Program-made: the position numbers and the translations under genes
In this document: piece after piece, positions 34,674 through 43,208 of the stretch
How the letters are laid out: each line of letters opens with the position of its first letter
Position numbering within the stretch: position 1 is the first letter of the stretch
The notes under the pieces: model-generated
Database searches by the model: none
Told to the model about the DNA's origin: nothing
What the model saw: only the letters and a program-made list of their open reading frames with translations
Assembly (NCBI GenBank): GCA_038520475.1
Contig: JBCBLF010000002.1
Span: 4,827 to 68,826, forward strand
Length of the DNA stretch: 64,000 nt
Direction of reading: 5' to 3'
Origin: JBCCWF01 sp038520475
GTDB lineage: Bacteria; Cyanobacteriota; Cyanobacteriia; CAKZMO01

Positions 34674-35270
34674 TTAAAAGTCGAGATTTAACCACGCGGT
34701 CCATCGTTCAAGGCGATCGCGCAACTGTTCGATATCGTTGTACGCCTCGATGAGGCGATCGCCCTCCACATGCAGTTCTTGAGTGGGATACGTTTCAATC
34801 AATTCCATCATGCTGATGTGGTCATCATCACTCGCAGATAAGACAAGTGCTGCTCGAAGCGCTTCGCGATCACGCGCTCTTGATGAAGTATGAATAATGG
34901 GCGTAAGCTGATCCAATGCCACATGGCCAAGCGGATGATTGAGTCCTCGATCTAGCATGACCGGATCGACTCTGATTTGTTGATTCAGGGTCTGACGGAA
35001 CCTTTCGGGGTCATCATCAATAGCATCCAGATATCGCTCCAACTGATCTGACGGTTCACCAGTTTCAGCAAACGTTGATAAATCAGAAATTGGAACGGTT
35101 CGGCGTAGCGATCGATATTTAAAGACAATCTGCTCAGCTGCTCCGGCTGGAGACGCGATTGGTATAAGTGAAAAGATGCCGATAAACAGCGCTGATAGCT
35201 TAGTCAGGCCATTCCAGCTTTGTTGGTTGCACCGATGGCCAATTGATTGAAAACAATAACTCAGTTTCAT
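34674..35270 (-). CDS. secreted DUF1400-domain protein
   Basis: 198 residues. A signal peptide (about 1-45, ending PAGAAEQ) is followed by a helical domain matching DUF1400: IVFKYRSLRRTVPISDLSTFAETGE, LERYLDAI, GLNHPLGHVALDQL, REALRAALVLSA. In many cyanobacterial proteins DUF1400 is an N-terminal extension of an alpha/beta hydrolase; here it stands alone. Whether it partners another hydrolase is unknown. Confidence 0.8.
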   Translation of the reverse strand: MKLSYCFQSIGHRCNQQSWNGLTKLSALFIGIFSLIPIASPAGAAEQIVFKYRSLRRTVPISDLSTFAETGEPSDQLERYLDAIDDDPERFRQTLNQQIRVDPVMLDRGLNHPLGHVALDQLTPIIHTSSRARDREALRAALVLSASDDDHISMMELIETYPTQELHVEGDRLIEAYNDIEQLRDRLERWTAWLNLDF

Positions 35271-35797
35271 AACTTTAAGATAAAGCGACGAGTGCTCTTG
35301 TCTGATAATGACTCGATGTATTGTGTGGAAAGCATGATAATCGATGACAATTTGAACTGACGTGGTGGGCGTGTTTAAGATTCACGCAGCTTGTCGCAGT
35401 TCATCATGTAGAACTCGATATGTCACATTCAGCTTCAGAACCCTGATGGCGTCTATGAAAGCCGTGCTATATGTGGTTTTCATGGAATTTTTTTTAATTA
35501 TGTGTGAATTTGGCATGACGCATTTGCAGTCATTAGTTATCCATCATTATCAAAACTGACGTAAGGCCGTTACATCTAGCTCATATTGACGAGTAGTGGT
35601 TGGTTAAGCCTGACACTAATCCGGCATACGTGAGTCCAAATTAATTAGACGAACGTTAGAAGCGATAACGGCAGTTGTCAGATTATTGTAACGTTGACAT
35701 CTACTTCACAGAGTTGGGTCGGTTTCGGGATCGCTTACGACCGCTACCTGCTCTAACCCCATTACAACTGTTTCATCAACTGAGGAATGCAGGATCG
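35271..35797. other. divergent intergenic region before the beta-helix/SLH gene
   Basis: 527 bp with no supportable gene. An in-frame extension of the downstream gene to 35675 is possible but would put a non-secretory leader before its signal peptide. Confidence 0.4.
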
Positions 35798-37396
35798 ATG
35801 CAACTAAAGCATTACGTAGCAACAATCATTGGGATTTCATCTGCTGTGTTGATGGGAGGCAGTGCGGCGACGATCCATCGAGCGTATGCTCAATCACAAT
35901 CTGACTATTTCGCTCAAATCCCAGTCAACGCGAGAGTGATTTACGTCAATCCGGCTTTAGGAGAAGATACTCCTAACAATGGACGAGAAAATACGCCATA
36001 CCGCACGATTTCCTATGCGTTGACCCGAGCAACGGATAATACAGTTCTCCAGCTTGCTCCTGGTAGCTATACCGCTGATAGTGGAGAGGCCTTTCCGCTA
36101 ACCATTCCGCCAGATGTCATTTTAAGAGGAGACGAGTCAACAAACGGCCAGACGGTTCTCATCTTGGGAGGCGGTGCGTTAATTAGTCCAACATTTGCTC
36201 GCCAAAACGTTACGATTTTGGCGTTAGATGACAGTCAGATTCGAGGGGTCACGGTTACAAATCCACTGAGTCGTGGCACTGGAATTTGGATAGAATCATC
36301 GGATGCTGTTGTTCGAAACAGTACGCTATCCAACAGTCTGAGAGATGGCATATTCGTCACAGGAACTGCCACTCCAACGATTGAAGACAACGTCTTTTTC
36401 CAAAATGACGGTAATGGGGTGGCTGTTGTTCGCAGTTCTCAAGGAACGATCCAAGATAATGAGTTTCGAAATACAGGATTTGGAATTGCTGTCGGAGATG
36501 ATGCCGCTCCAGTCATTGAAGAAAATGTGATTCGTGAAAATGTCGATGGTGTGGTGATCTCTAATCGGGCACAGCCGATTCTTCGTCGCAATGTGATTCA
36601 ACAGAATGTCCGAGATGGTGTCGTGGCGATCGCTGATGCTCAGCCCAATTTGGGAATCAATAACGATGACCCGGGTGAGAACATCATTCGTGACAATGGG
36701 CGACATGATGTTTATAACGCGACACGGAGCAATATCCTCACGGCTGTAGGTAACGACATTGACCCAGACAAAATTTCTGGGGATGTAGAATTCGTAGCCC
36801 GTGAGATTCCTCAATCTGGGTTCGTTGATGTTCGAGGTCACTGGGCTGAAGGCTATATTACAGCGTTGGCTGAGTTAGACGTCATTGGCGGTTTTCTAGA
36901 TGGAACTTATCGACCGAATGATCCAGTCACCCGTGCTCAGTTTGCTGCGATTGTCAATAAGGCTTTCTCGCCTGACCCAAAACGACAGAGCATTGAGTTT
37001 GTAGATGTTGATCAGACATTCTGGGGTTATTCAGCCATTCAAACCGCCTATCAGGGGCAGTTTCTTTCTGGATATCCGGGACAAGTGTTTCGTCCAGATG
37101 AACGAATTCCAAGAACCCAGGTTCTTGTTTCGCTATCCAGTGGATTAGAGCTAACAAACGGCCAACTCGCGGCGCTCGATAAATATGCGGATGCTGGGCA
37201 AATTCCAGAGTGGGCTAAAGATGCGATCGCTGCTGCCACTCAACAGCGGATTGTTGTGAACTATCCAGACGTGTCTCGGCTTAATCCTTCTCAAAATGCG
37301 ACTCGTGCTGACGTTGCGGCTTTTGTTTACCAAGCACTCGTTAGCACGGGCGATGCTGAACCAATCCTGTCGCCCTATCTTGTGACGTACCCCTAG
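35798..37396 (+). CDS. secreted DUF1565 / right-handed beta-helix protein with SLH domains
   Basis: 532 residues from the ATG at 35798, which directly starts a signal peptide ending RAYAQ. Residues about 50-130 match DUF1565 (RVIYVNPALGEDTP, NGRENTPYRTISYAL, LQLAPGSYT). A right-handed beta-helix of NxF/NxI-type coils follows (about 130-330). Three S-layer-homology modules end the protein: FVDVRGHWAEGYITAL...YRPNDPVTRAQFAAI, a second with GYPGQVFRPDERIPRTQ, and a weaker third. SLH modules bind peptidoglycan-linked polymers; attachment of a glycan-active or adhesive helix to the wall is inferred. Confidence 0.87.
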   Translation: MQLKHYVATIIGISSAVLMGGSAATIHRAYAQSQSDYFAQIPVNARVIYVNPALGEDTPNNGRENTPYRTISYALTRATDNTVLQLAPGSYTADSGEAFPLTIPPDVILRGDESTNGQTVLILGGGALISPTFARQNVTILALDDSQIRGVTVTNPLSRGTGIWIESSDAVVRNSTLSNSLRDGIFVTGTATPTIEDNVFFQNDGNGVAVVRSSQGTIQDNEFRNTGFGIAVGDDAAPVIEENVIRENVDGVVISNRAQPILRRNVIQQNVRDGVVAIADAQPNLGINNDDPGENIIRDNGRHDVYNATRSNILTAVGNDIDPDKISGDVEFVAREIPQSGFVDVRGHWAEGYITALAELDVIGGFLDGTYRPNDPVTRAQFAAIVNKAFSPDPKRQSIEFVDVDQTFWGYSAIQTAYQGQFLSGYPGQVFRPDERIPRTQVLVSLSSGLELTNGQLAALDKYADAGQIPEWAKDAIAAATQQRIVVNYPDVSRLNPSQNATRADVAAFVYQALVSTGDAEPILSPYLVTYP

Positions 37397-37787
37397 TGTG
37401 TGAATCCTTTGGACGGTTATTTTGAATTTTTCAATGCTTTCGAAATAACTAAGATTTGCATCCTGTTTGGAATACGACTTGGCAAAGTTGATGACGACAT
37501 AAGGGGGTGGCGAGCATTGCTTGCTACCCCCTATGTCTTTTGTTATGGATTTGAAATGTTATGGATTTTGGGCTTGTGCCACGTTGTGTTGAGTCATTGC
37601 AGTGGGTCACTTCAACGGCTGGCAGATTCCATTCACCATGAGCTTGCTTCGTACGCCAGACTAAGGTCAATTCTCATTTTTCTGATCGGCAGGGTGAACG
37701 TGTGTTGAGGATACAAGAGGCTTTGTTGGACGTGGTGCGCTCTACAATACCGTGCTTAATCCATACGCACACGATCTGAATCTGTAG
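37397..37787. other. intergenic region with hairpin element c
   Basis: 391 bp. It contains the hairpin at 37496-37537. A 102-codon frame across it is rejected because it reads through the hairpin. Confidence 0.5.
37496..37545 (+). terminator. hairpin element c after the beta-helix/SLH gene
   Basis: GACATAAGGGGGTGGC pairs with GCTACCCCCTATGTC (about 20 bp with a bulge and G-U pairs), followed on the plus strand by TTTTGTT. The flanks ACTTGGCAAAGTTGATGA and, downstream, TTTTGTTATGGATTTGA are shared with other members of the family. Confidence 0.75.
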
Positions 37788-38699
37788 TTGTATTCAGTTA
37801 ATGCGATTAATGCGATCGCCTATATTCTGATGCTTGTTTTTTTAACCTTCAGTTTTCTCGTTGTGTTGACTGCTGTTTCCAGTTCATCCGGCGATCGACA
37901 CGTTGCTCAGCCGGCGCTTTCGATTTCTCAATCGATGAGTCCCGGTCAATCGAAGTCATCTAGCGTTCATCGTCATCAGCGCTCTGTTTCGTATTTCAAC
38001 AAGCCGAAAGAAGACTGGCTTCTTGATGGCATTGGACTCGTCATGCAAGGCATCGTTATTCCAGCCTTACAGGTTACGCTGGTCTATCATTTTTGGAGCT
38101 GGCTGTTTCCGTCGTGGGAGCATGTCCTTCATCTCAGTGGGTGGCTTCAGTTTTTGATCAGTTTTGTTTGTGTAGACTACCTCTACTACTGGAATCACAG
38201 GGGTTTGCATCATTCTTCTCTGTGGAATGTGCATAAGGTTCATCACACGGTTAGTGAGATGGATGTCCTCGGCACGTCTCGCAACACGCTATGGAGCAGT
38301 TTCTTTGTTGTCTACCTGTGGGTACACGCACTGATGCTATTTGTGCTGGAGCATCCCAACGGATATGTGTTAGGGGTTAGCCTAACCGCAGCGCTTGATC
38401 TATGGCGACATAGTCGCTTTTCTCTGCTTCCATTTCAGAGGAAACATCCTCTGGTGTATCGATTCTTCAGTTCGTGGCTCATGCTTCCCCACAATCACGC
38501 TTGGCATCATAGCAGCACTGAAGGAAACAAAAATTATGGCGGAAATCTGAATATTTGGGACAAGATTCACAGAACCTATCACGGTGAGAGTTCATATCCG
38601 CGTTCGATTGGCATTAAGCTTAACCTCTCGATAATCCAGAAACTCGTCCTACCGATTGATGATGAACGGCAGCTCTCTAAACCAAGAGGCCCTAATTGA
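37788..38699 (+). CDS. sterol desaturase / fatty-acid hydroxylase family membrane protein
   Basis: 303 residues with a proposed TTG start (no good ATG until 37830). Histidine boxes of the superfamily are present: HRGLHH, HKVHHT and HNHAWHH, around transmembrane segments (YILMLVFLTFSFLVVLTAV, FLISFVCVDYLYYW, FFVVYLWVHALMLFVL). These boxes bind a di-iron centre that hydroxylates or desaturates lipids or carotenoids. The loop at about 30-75 is Ser-rich and variable. Substrate unknown. Confidence 0.82.
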   Translation: MYSVNAINAIAYILMLVFLTFSFLVVLTAVSSSSGDRHVAQPALSISQSMSPGQSKSSSVHRHQRSVSYFNKPKEDWLLDGIGLVMQGIVIPALQVTLVYHFWSWLFPSWEHVLHLSGWLQFLISFVCVDYLYYWNHRGLHHSSLWNVHKVHHTVSEMDVLGTSRNTLWSSFFVVYLWVHALMLFVLEHPNGYVLGVSLTAALDLWRHSRFSLLPFQRKHPLVYRFFSSWLMLPHNHAWHHSSTEGNKNYGGNLNIWDKIHRTYHGESSYPRSIGIKLNLSIIQKLVLPIDDERQLSKPRGPN

Positions 38700-38709
38700 A
38701 AAGCTTCTT

Positions 38710-38819
38710 AAATATAGCTTTAGCCATTTAGGCTAGGACACCAAGTATTATTCGGGTCCTTCGCGCATCGCCAAATGGCTCGCCGTCTTGTCCTAATGGA
38801 ACTGGCGACGGCTATATTT
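38710..38819. repeat. 110-bp intergenic repeat with terminal inverted repeats, copy A
   Basis: It starts AAATATAGC and ends with the perfect complement GCTATATTT; the inverted repeat continues imperfectly for about 20 bp. Inside is AGCCATTTAGGCT and a palindromic GCCGTC...GACGGC. It is about 80 percent alike to copy B at 18023-18127 by eye. It lies 10 bp after a convergent gene end and next to hairpin element b. Confidence 0.78.
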
Positions 38820-38861
38820 CAGTCCTACTCAAACTAGCGAACATCTCAAATCCATAGCAAA

Positions 38862-38908
38862 AGAATAGGAGTTTTGGGCACGCGGTGAGCGCTCAAAACT
38901 CCTATTCT
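38862..38908. terminator. hairpin element b between convergent genes
   Basis: AGAATAGGAGTTTTG and CAAAACTCCTATTCT form a perfect 15-bp stem with a GC-rich tip. The left flank ATCTCAAATCCATAGC is shared with elements a, c and d. It lies between the fatty-acid hydroxylase-family gene and the coiled-coil gene. Confidence 0.75.
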
Positions 38909-38983
38909 TCCTAAACGTGGAGAATGATCTATCTTTCTGATTGTGTTGATATGTATGACATCCAGTCGTGACTGTGACTTGTA

Positions 38984-39538
38984 TCAGGCATCACTCAGGC
39001 TAGGAACCACAACGGCGGATTGTCCGACCCTTGGAAAGCTTGGCAAATCAAGCTGAGCAATCCGACGATTTCGCATAGCCAGGCGATAACTTACGCTTTG
39101 CAGCTCAGCGTGAAGTTGGCGATTTTCTTTCTGGATGCGGGCAACTTTTTCTCGAATAGGAACCATTCGCTCAGCAAATTTTTCCTTGTAAACCCGAGGC
39201 ATTTCTTGAACAACATGCTGGAGCATTTCAGCGCGATCGCGAATCTCAGCAACTGATTGCTTGAGCGCTTTGATTTCAGCATCTTTACTTGCCATCTGCT
39301 CGTGATATGACGCTGTCTCTTGTTCCACCCGGCTGAGCTGGTCGCGTAGTGAACGAACTTCGCTTTGATACCCTTCCGCTTCTGCTGATTTTTGAGACTG
39401 GTGCACACCACCTTTAACTACCCGAAATAATTCTTGTGAAAGCTGCTGAACCAGCTGATCTCTCATGGTTAATTCTTCTCGGAGTCGTGTAACCTCAGCT
39501 TTCAGCTCAGCGTGTTGTTGTAGAGAAGTAGGGTTCAC
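38984..39538 (-). CDS. coiled-coil protein of unknown function
   Basis: 184 residues with a GTG start preceded by GGAG at 8 nt. Two coiled-coil stretches (about 8-35 and 60-110: LKAEVTRLREELTMRDQLV, VRSLRDQLSRVEQETASY) are followed by a basic helical region and a Ser/Val-rich end. No signal or membrane segment. No family recognised. Confidence 0.72.
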   Translation of the reverse strand: MNPTSLQQHAELKAEVTRLREELTMRDQLVQQLSQELFRVVKGGVHQSQKSAEAEGYQSEVRSLRDQLSRVEQETASYHEQMASKDAEIKALKQSVAEIRDRAEMLQHVVQEMPRVYKEKFAERMVPIREKVARIQKENRQLHAELQSVSYRLAMRNRRIAQLDLPSFPRVGQSAVVVPSLSDA

Positions 39539-39909
39539 GGTAATGCTCCAAATAAAACCAGGTTGGTAAATGCTATTGCGTCAATACTATCCTCCAATGA
39601 GGCATAGCATATGATTGCTGCCGATAATTTAGCACCATTGCAGTAAAATGCGATAAAAATTTTGACTATCCGTTAAAAATTAAAAACTGATGGTGCTCGT
39701 GCGTGAGAAAAATGCTTATGACCGAAGCGACAGCGATATACAGCTGTGATATGAGCAGCACTAGCGTCACAGGAGACATGCCATGCGGTTTCATCTCGTG
39801 ATTCATCAATATGTGCCTGTTGCTGCTGATTTAGAGATACCTTTCATCAGGTTTCAATCGCGATCGCTACTCTACACAATGCGATCGCATCATTTAACTG
39901 GAGTACTCG
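39539..39909. other. intergenic region
   Basis: 371 bp between two minus-strand genes. Two HIP1-type sites near 39860-39890 and A/T-rich sequence around 39640; no gene or clear signal. Confidence 0.4.
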
Positions 39910-40617
39910 CTAAGATTGAGCCCTCATGATTGATTCTTCAGGTAGGCAGATTAGATTGTCGCCATAGTTGCGAATGAGTCCCTTTTGCCGAAGCTTGCCC
40001 ATCAGTCGCGTGACCGTGACACGAGTTGAACCAATTGCACTGCCGATTTGCGCATGGGTCAATGCCCAGGGCAAACAATAGCCTTCGTCACAGGGCTCAC
40101 CATATTCTTCAATCAACAGCGTAATAAAGCCCAAGAGTCGATCAATTGTCCGTCTCTGGCCCAGAGTGCTTAGCCAAAGGAGTTTACGCTGATGCTGATA
40201 TCGAAAGGCGTCTAGTACTTCTCGACGAAAATGCGGCCAGTTATCTAAATCATGCCAGTACATCCAGATAACAGCCGTTTGATCGACATGAGCAAAGCTT
40301 TGAAGGGTGAAGGGCGATTGGGCAATGATCTCGAATGGTTGGCCTGCTCCAACAAATCCAAGAAAAGCTTCTTCTGCTGCCATTTGAGGAACTCTAGACG
40401 AGCCACTCTGAGCCGTTGCACTCACTTGAGCATCACCGACTAATCGAATTGCACCTCTTTGAACTAGATAGAGTAGGCCGGGTCGAGCTGGAACACGCTC
40501 ATCTTTGCCGAATGTCCGGCATCGGTAGTGCTCTTGCGCCCAGTCGATAATCCGTTGCCAGGTGAGAAATGGTCTTGCGCTTTCGGAGGATGTTGATGCT
40601 GAATTCATGTCAGTCAA
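39910..40617 (-). CDS. Crp/Fnr-family transcription regulator
   Basis: 235 residues. The N-terminal cyclic-nucleotide-binding-like beta barrel (about 30-125) is divergent, lacking a recognisable phosphate-binding RE-type motif, so cAMP binding is doubtful. A dimerisation helix follows, and a C-terminal helix-turn-helix (LTHAQIGSAIGSTRVTVTRLM, about 185-210) has the Crp/NtcA-type recognition helix. It is not NtcA itself by its N-terminus. Targets unknown. Confidence 0.82.
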   Translation of the reverse strand: MTDMNSASTSSESARPFLTWQRIIDWAQEHYRCRTFGKDERVPARPGLLYLVQRGAIRLVGDAQVSATAQSGSSRVPQMAAEEAFLGFVGAGQPFEIIAQSPFTLQSFAHVDQTAVIWMYWHDLDNWPHFRREVLDAFRYQHQRKLLWLSTLGQRRTIDRLLGFITLLIEEYGEPCDEGYCLPWALTHAQIGSAIGSTRVTVTRLMGKLRQKGLIRNYGDNLICLPEESIMRAQS

Positions 40618-41120
40618 TCAGAATAGGTTGAATTGTCGAGAGGGGGATGTAAGGGAAGGGAACACGATATGCAGAGCCAACTCGAAGGATAGATGATAAG
40701 AGTACCTATGTTCTTAGAGAACAGGTGTCTCTGGAAACGATCATTTCAAATTGGCCAGCATAGGTAACGTTCAGGCAAGACCACGTCTGCGTATGATCCA
40801 CAGATCGAGTTAAAGATGACTACGAAATAACGCAACATGTCCGTACTCCATAGCTACGATCTAAGACCGTATGTTTTCGGATAACTAATATATAGACAAG
40901 TGATAGGAATATAACTACGGACGTATATCATCACATTTAATTTACCCTAGCACTTAGAAAACTTCACACTTCCGTCAACAATTTTTCGGTAATTGTACTG
41001 CTGAAGCAGATTTTCTTCACTACATCAGGAAGGTTTCTGTTTGGATTGCTACATGCAGGTATCTTCTCCTACGGTGTCGTGAATCTTTTATTACTCGACG
41101 CATGCTCAGTGTTGTCCGCG
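40618..41120. other. divergent intergenic region
   Basis: 503 bp, A/T-rich towards the right gene. Promoters for the Crp/Fnr gene and the ArgRS-like gene should lie here. Nothing specific recognised. Confidence 0.4.
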
Positions 41121-42254
41121 ATGCCTCTATTTGAACCCTTACCTAATCTTTCTCTTAAAAACGCAGTACAAACCCGGATTCTTGCATCTTTAAACGCAAA
41201 TATTACGTTTTGTAAGTTAATGCTGAGTCTTGATGAACGCCTATTGAGAGGCGTTGATTTACGACCATCGGTTAAACGGGTTAACCGGCGCTCTTCCTCA
41301 AATGCAATAGGTAGAAAAGATAAACCTCACAACGAGTATCCTCAATTAGATGTGAGATATGTTTCTGCGATCGCCCTTCAACTATCTTCCAAGTTGCATC
41401 AAGATCCTGAATATATTGCCGACACGCTGGTGATGCAGTTGGTACAGGACAGCGATCGCCTTCTCATTCCAGATGCCATCACAGCGTCGCCAGAGGGATA
41501 CATCACGGTTAGTCTTTCAGAGCCGATTCTCTTGCAGTGGCTCAAGCAGCTGAGCGATGCATTGTCAGCATTTACCTCACGTCAGCCCCCTAACGTGGAT
41601 GTTGATTGCTCACGTCAGGCCTATTCGGCATGCCCTCTTTCGACAGATCCACAAACCGCTTCATTCACTAACCCAGATGTGCATCCCCCGAAGAATTCAG
41701 AGGTTCAACGACATCATCCCTCCACACTGTTTCTAAGTCAGTATGCTCATGCGAGATGTTGTGCATGGCTACGAATGCTAGAGGAACCGGTCTTTAGGGA
41801 AACATTCTCAACCAAACGAGTTTCATCCAAACGAGATAGATGGACCGAGCAAGGTAATGAATGGACTGAGATATGGGGCGATCGTCCGTTTCAAACATTG
41901 AATTGCTCGTGGTTTGGTGGGATGCCAGCCGTAGATTTGATGCTGAATCTACTGGATAGCGTGGATGCTATCTGCGACGAAGGCCTCAAACACGGGTATT
42001 GTGACGTTTGGAGTGCATTGGCTGACCCACTCGACCGTGATGATTGCTTAATCGCACCGATGGTTGAGAAATGGCTGCTCCAGCTGAGTCAGCAGGTATT
42101 AGCCTTTCAGGCTGAAAATCCCCCTGGTGTCTTTACGCAATCGAGCGATCGCCAAACGATGTACGTCAACCGATTGATGGTTCGTGCAACTCAACAGTGG
42201 CTTCAAATACTCTTAACTAATATCTTGGCTGTTCGAGCTCCGACTTTTCTCTAG
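41121..42254 (+). CDS. ArgRS-like protein lacking the catalytic domain (DALR domain)
   Basis: 377 residues from the ATG at 41121 (a TTG at 41046 is possible). Residues about 80-150 resemble the N-terminal tRNA-recognition domain of arginyl-tRNA synthetase: YVSAIALQLSSKLHQDPEYIADTL, then a segment like the family's GPGFIN region (PEGYITVSLSEPILLQWL). From about 208, YAHARCCAWLRM matches the start of the DALR anticodon-binding domain (usual form QYAHARICSILR). The class I catalytic core with HIGH and KMSKS is missing between them; a Ser/Pro-rich linker takes its place. It cannot charge tRNA. A tRNA-binding or regulatory role is inferred. Confidence 0.65.
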   Translation: MPLFEPLPNLSLKNAVQTRILASLNANITFCKLMLSLDERLLRGVDLRPSVKRVNRRSSSNAIGRKDKPHNEYPQLDVRYVSAIALQLSSKLHQDPEYIADTLVMQLVQDSDRLLIPDAITASPEGYITVSLSEPILLQWLKQLSDALSAFTSRQPPNVDVDCSRQAYSACPLSTDPQTASFTNPDVHPPKNSEVQRHHPSTLFLSQYAHARCCAWLRMLEEPVFRETFSTKRVSSKRDRWTEQGNEWTEIWGDRPFQTLNCSWFGGMPAVDLMLNLLDSVDAICDEGLKHGYCDVWSALADPLDRDDCLIAPMVEKWLLQLSQQVLAFQAENPPGVFTQSSDRQTMYVNRLMVRATQQWLQILLTNILAVRAPTFL

Positions 42255-43208
42255 GGTGTTTCGCTCACACTCGCCAATACGCGAGGTTTGAGAACAGAAC
42301 AGAAAATAATTCTGAAGAGCGTGACATATCCAAATAGCTGTGGTACTTTAGTCTTGTGTGAGGAGCGAACCAGCAAGAGCGCCGAGACGAAACACGGTCA
42401 GTCGTCGGCGCTCTTTCTGATTGAATAGATAATTTGGACTAAAGAGATAGCTGGACGCTGAATCCTCCTTAAGTCGCACACCACTTTTGTATGGTATCGA
42501 CTATGCACTAATCATGCCCCAACCTTGCCCTTCAGAAATGGTCCAGGGTCATTTAAGCGTTAACTGGAATGTGAATGAATCGCGATTGAGCGGGACGTAA
42601 GCCACAATTGATGCGTATTGCTCATCGGATGTATCAAGCTTCTAGGCTTTCTTTCAACTGATGCGTCAGGCGATCGCTGCGTGAAGCTGACTAGGCAGTT
42701 TGCCTGAATGAATTTTCTTTACTCCCCTCAACGATTCGTAAATGAAGCCCGTTCCTCTCTTTATGGTCAGGTTAAGCTGAAATTCAGAAGCTGTTAGATA
42801 TGAGGCATCTTAGATTCGTCCAACGGGCATGTAGAAGTCCTGATATTAATCTGATGTCTATGCGTTCTCGAACGACTTAGCCTTACAACCATCGATTGAC
42901 TTAGGCTTGTCTCGTTCACTCAAGAGAATTCAAAAGATACTCCAAGTCGTTACCGGGGTCATCTTCAGCAAGACATTTGGGCAATGAGTCGACTTTTAGT
43001 TGATGGTTTGTTGGTCGTTTCTTCACTTTGAAGAACAACTGCGATTCGATAGCATTCGTCTGTGAATGCAACTCATGGCATGACTAGCCATTAAACCAGT
43101 TGCCCTTCAAAGACTGGATTAAGCAATATACCTGCACACAGGGACCACTGACTCGGTGGTTTCACCCGTTGTGCTTTTTGATTGTTATTAGATAAGGAGT
43201 GGGCATTT
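42255..43208. other. intergenic region before the EF-G-like gene
   Basis: 954 bp, the longest simple gap apart from infB-ffh. It contains the terminator at 42375-42420. The remaining 750 bp show no gene or repeat I can support. Confidence 0.45.
42375..42420 (+). terminator. terminator after the ArgRS-like gene
   Basis: AAGAGCGCCGA and TCGGCGCTCTT are perfectly complementary (11 bp) around a 19-nt loop, followed by TCTG. It lies 120 bp after the stop codon. Confidence 0.65.

Noticed and set aside
37400..37708. 102-codon frame after the beta-helix/SLH gene
   Set aside because: It reads straight through hairpin element c and has no family resemblance.
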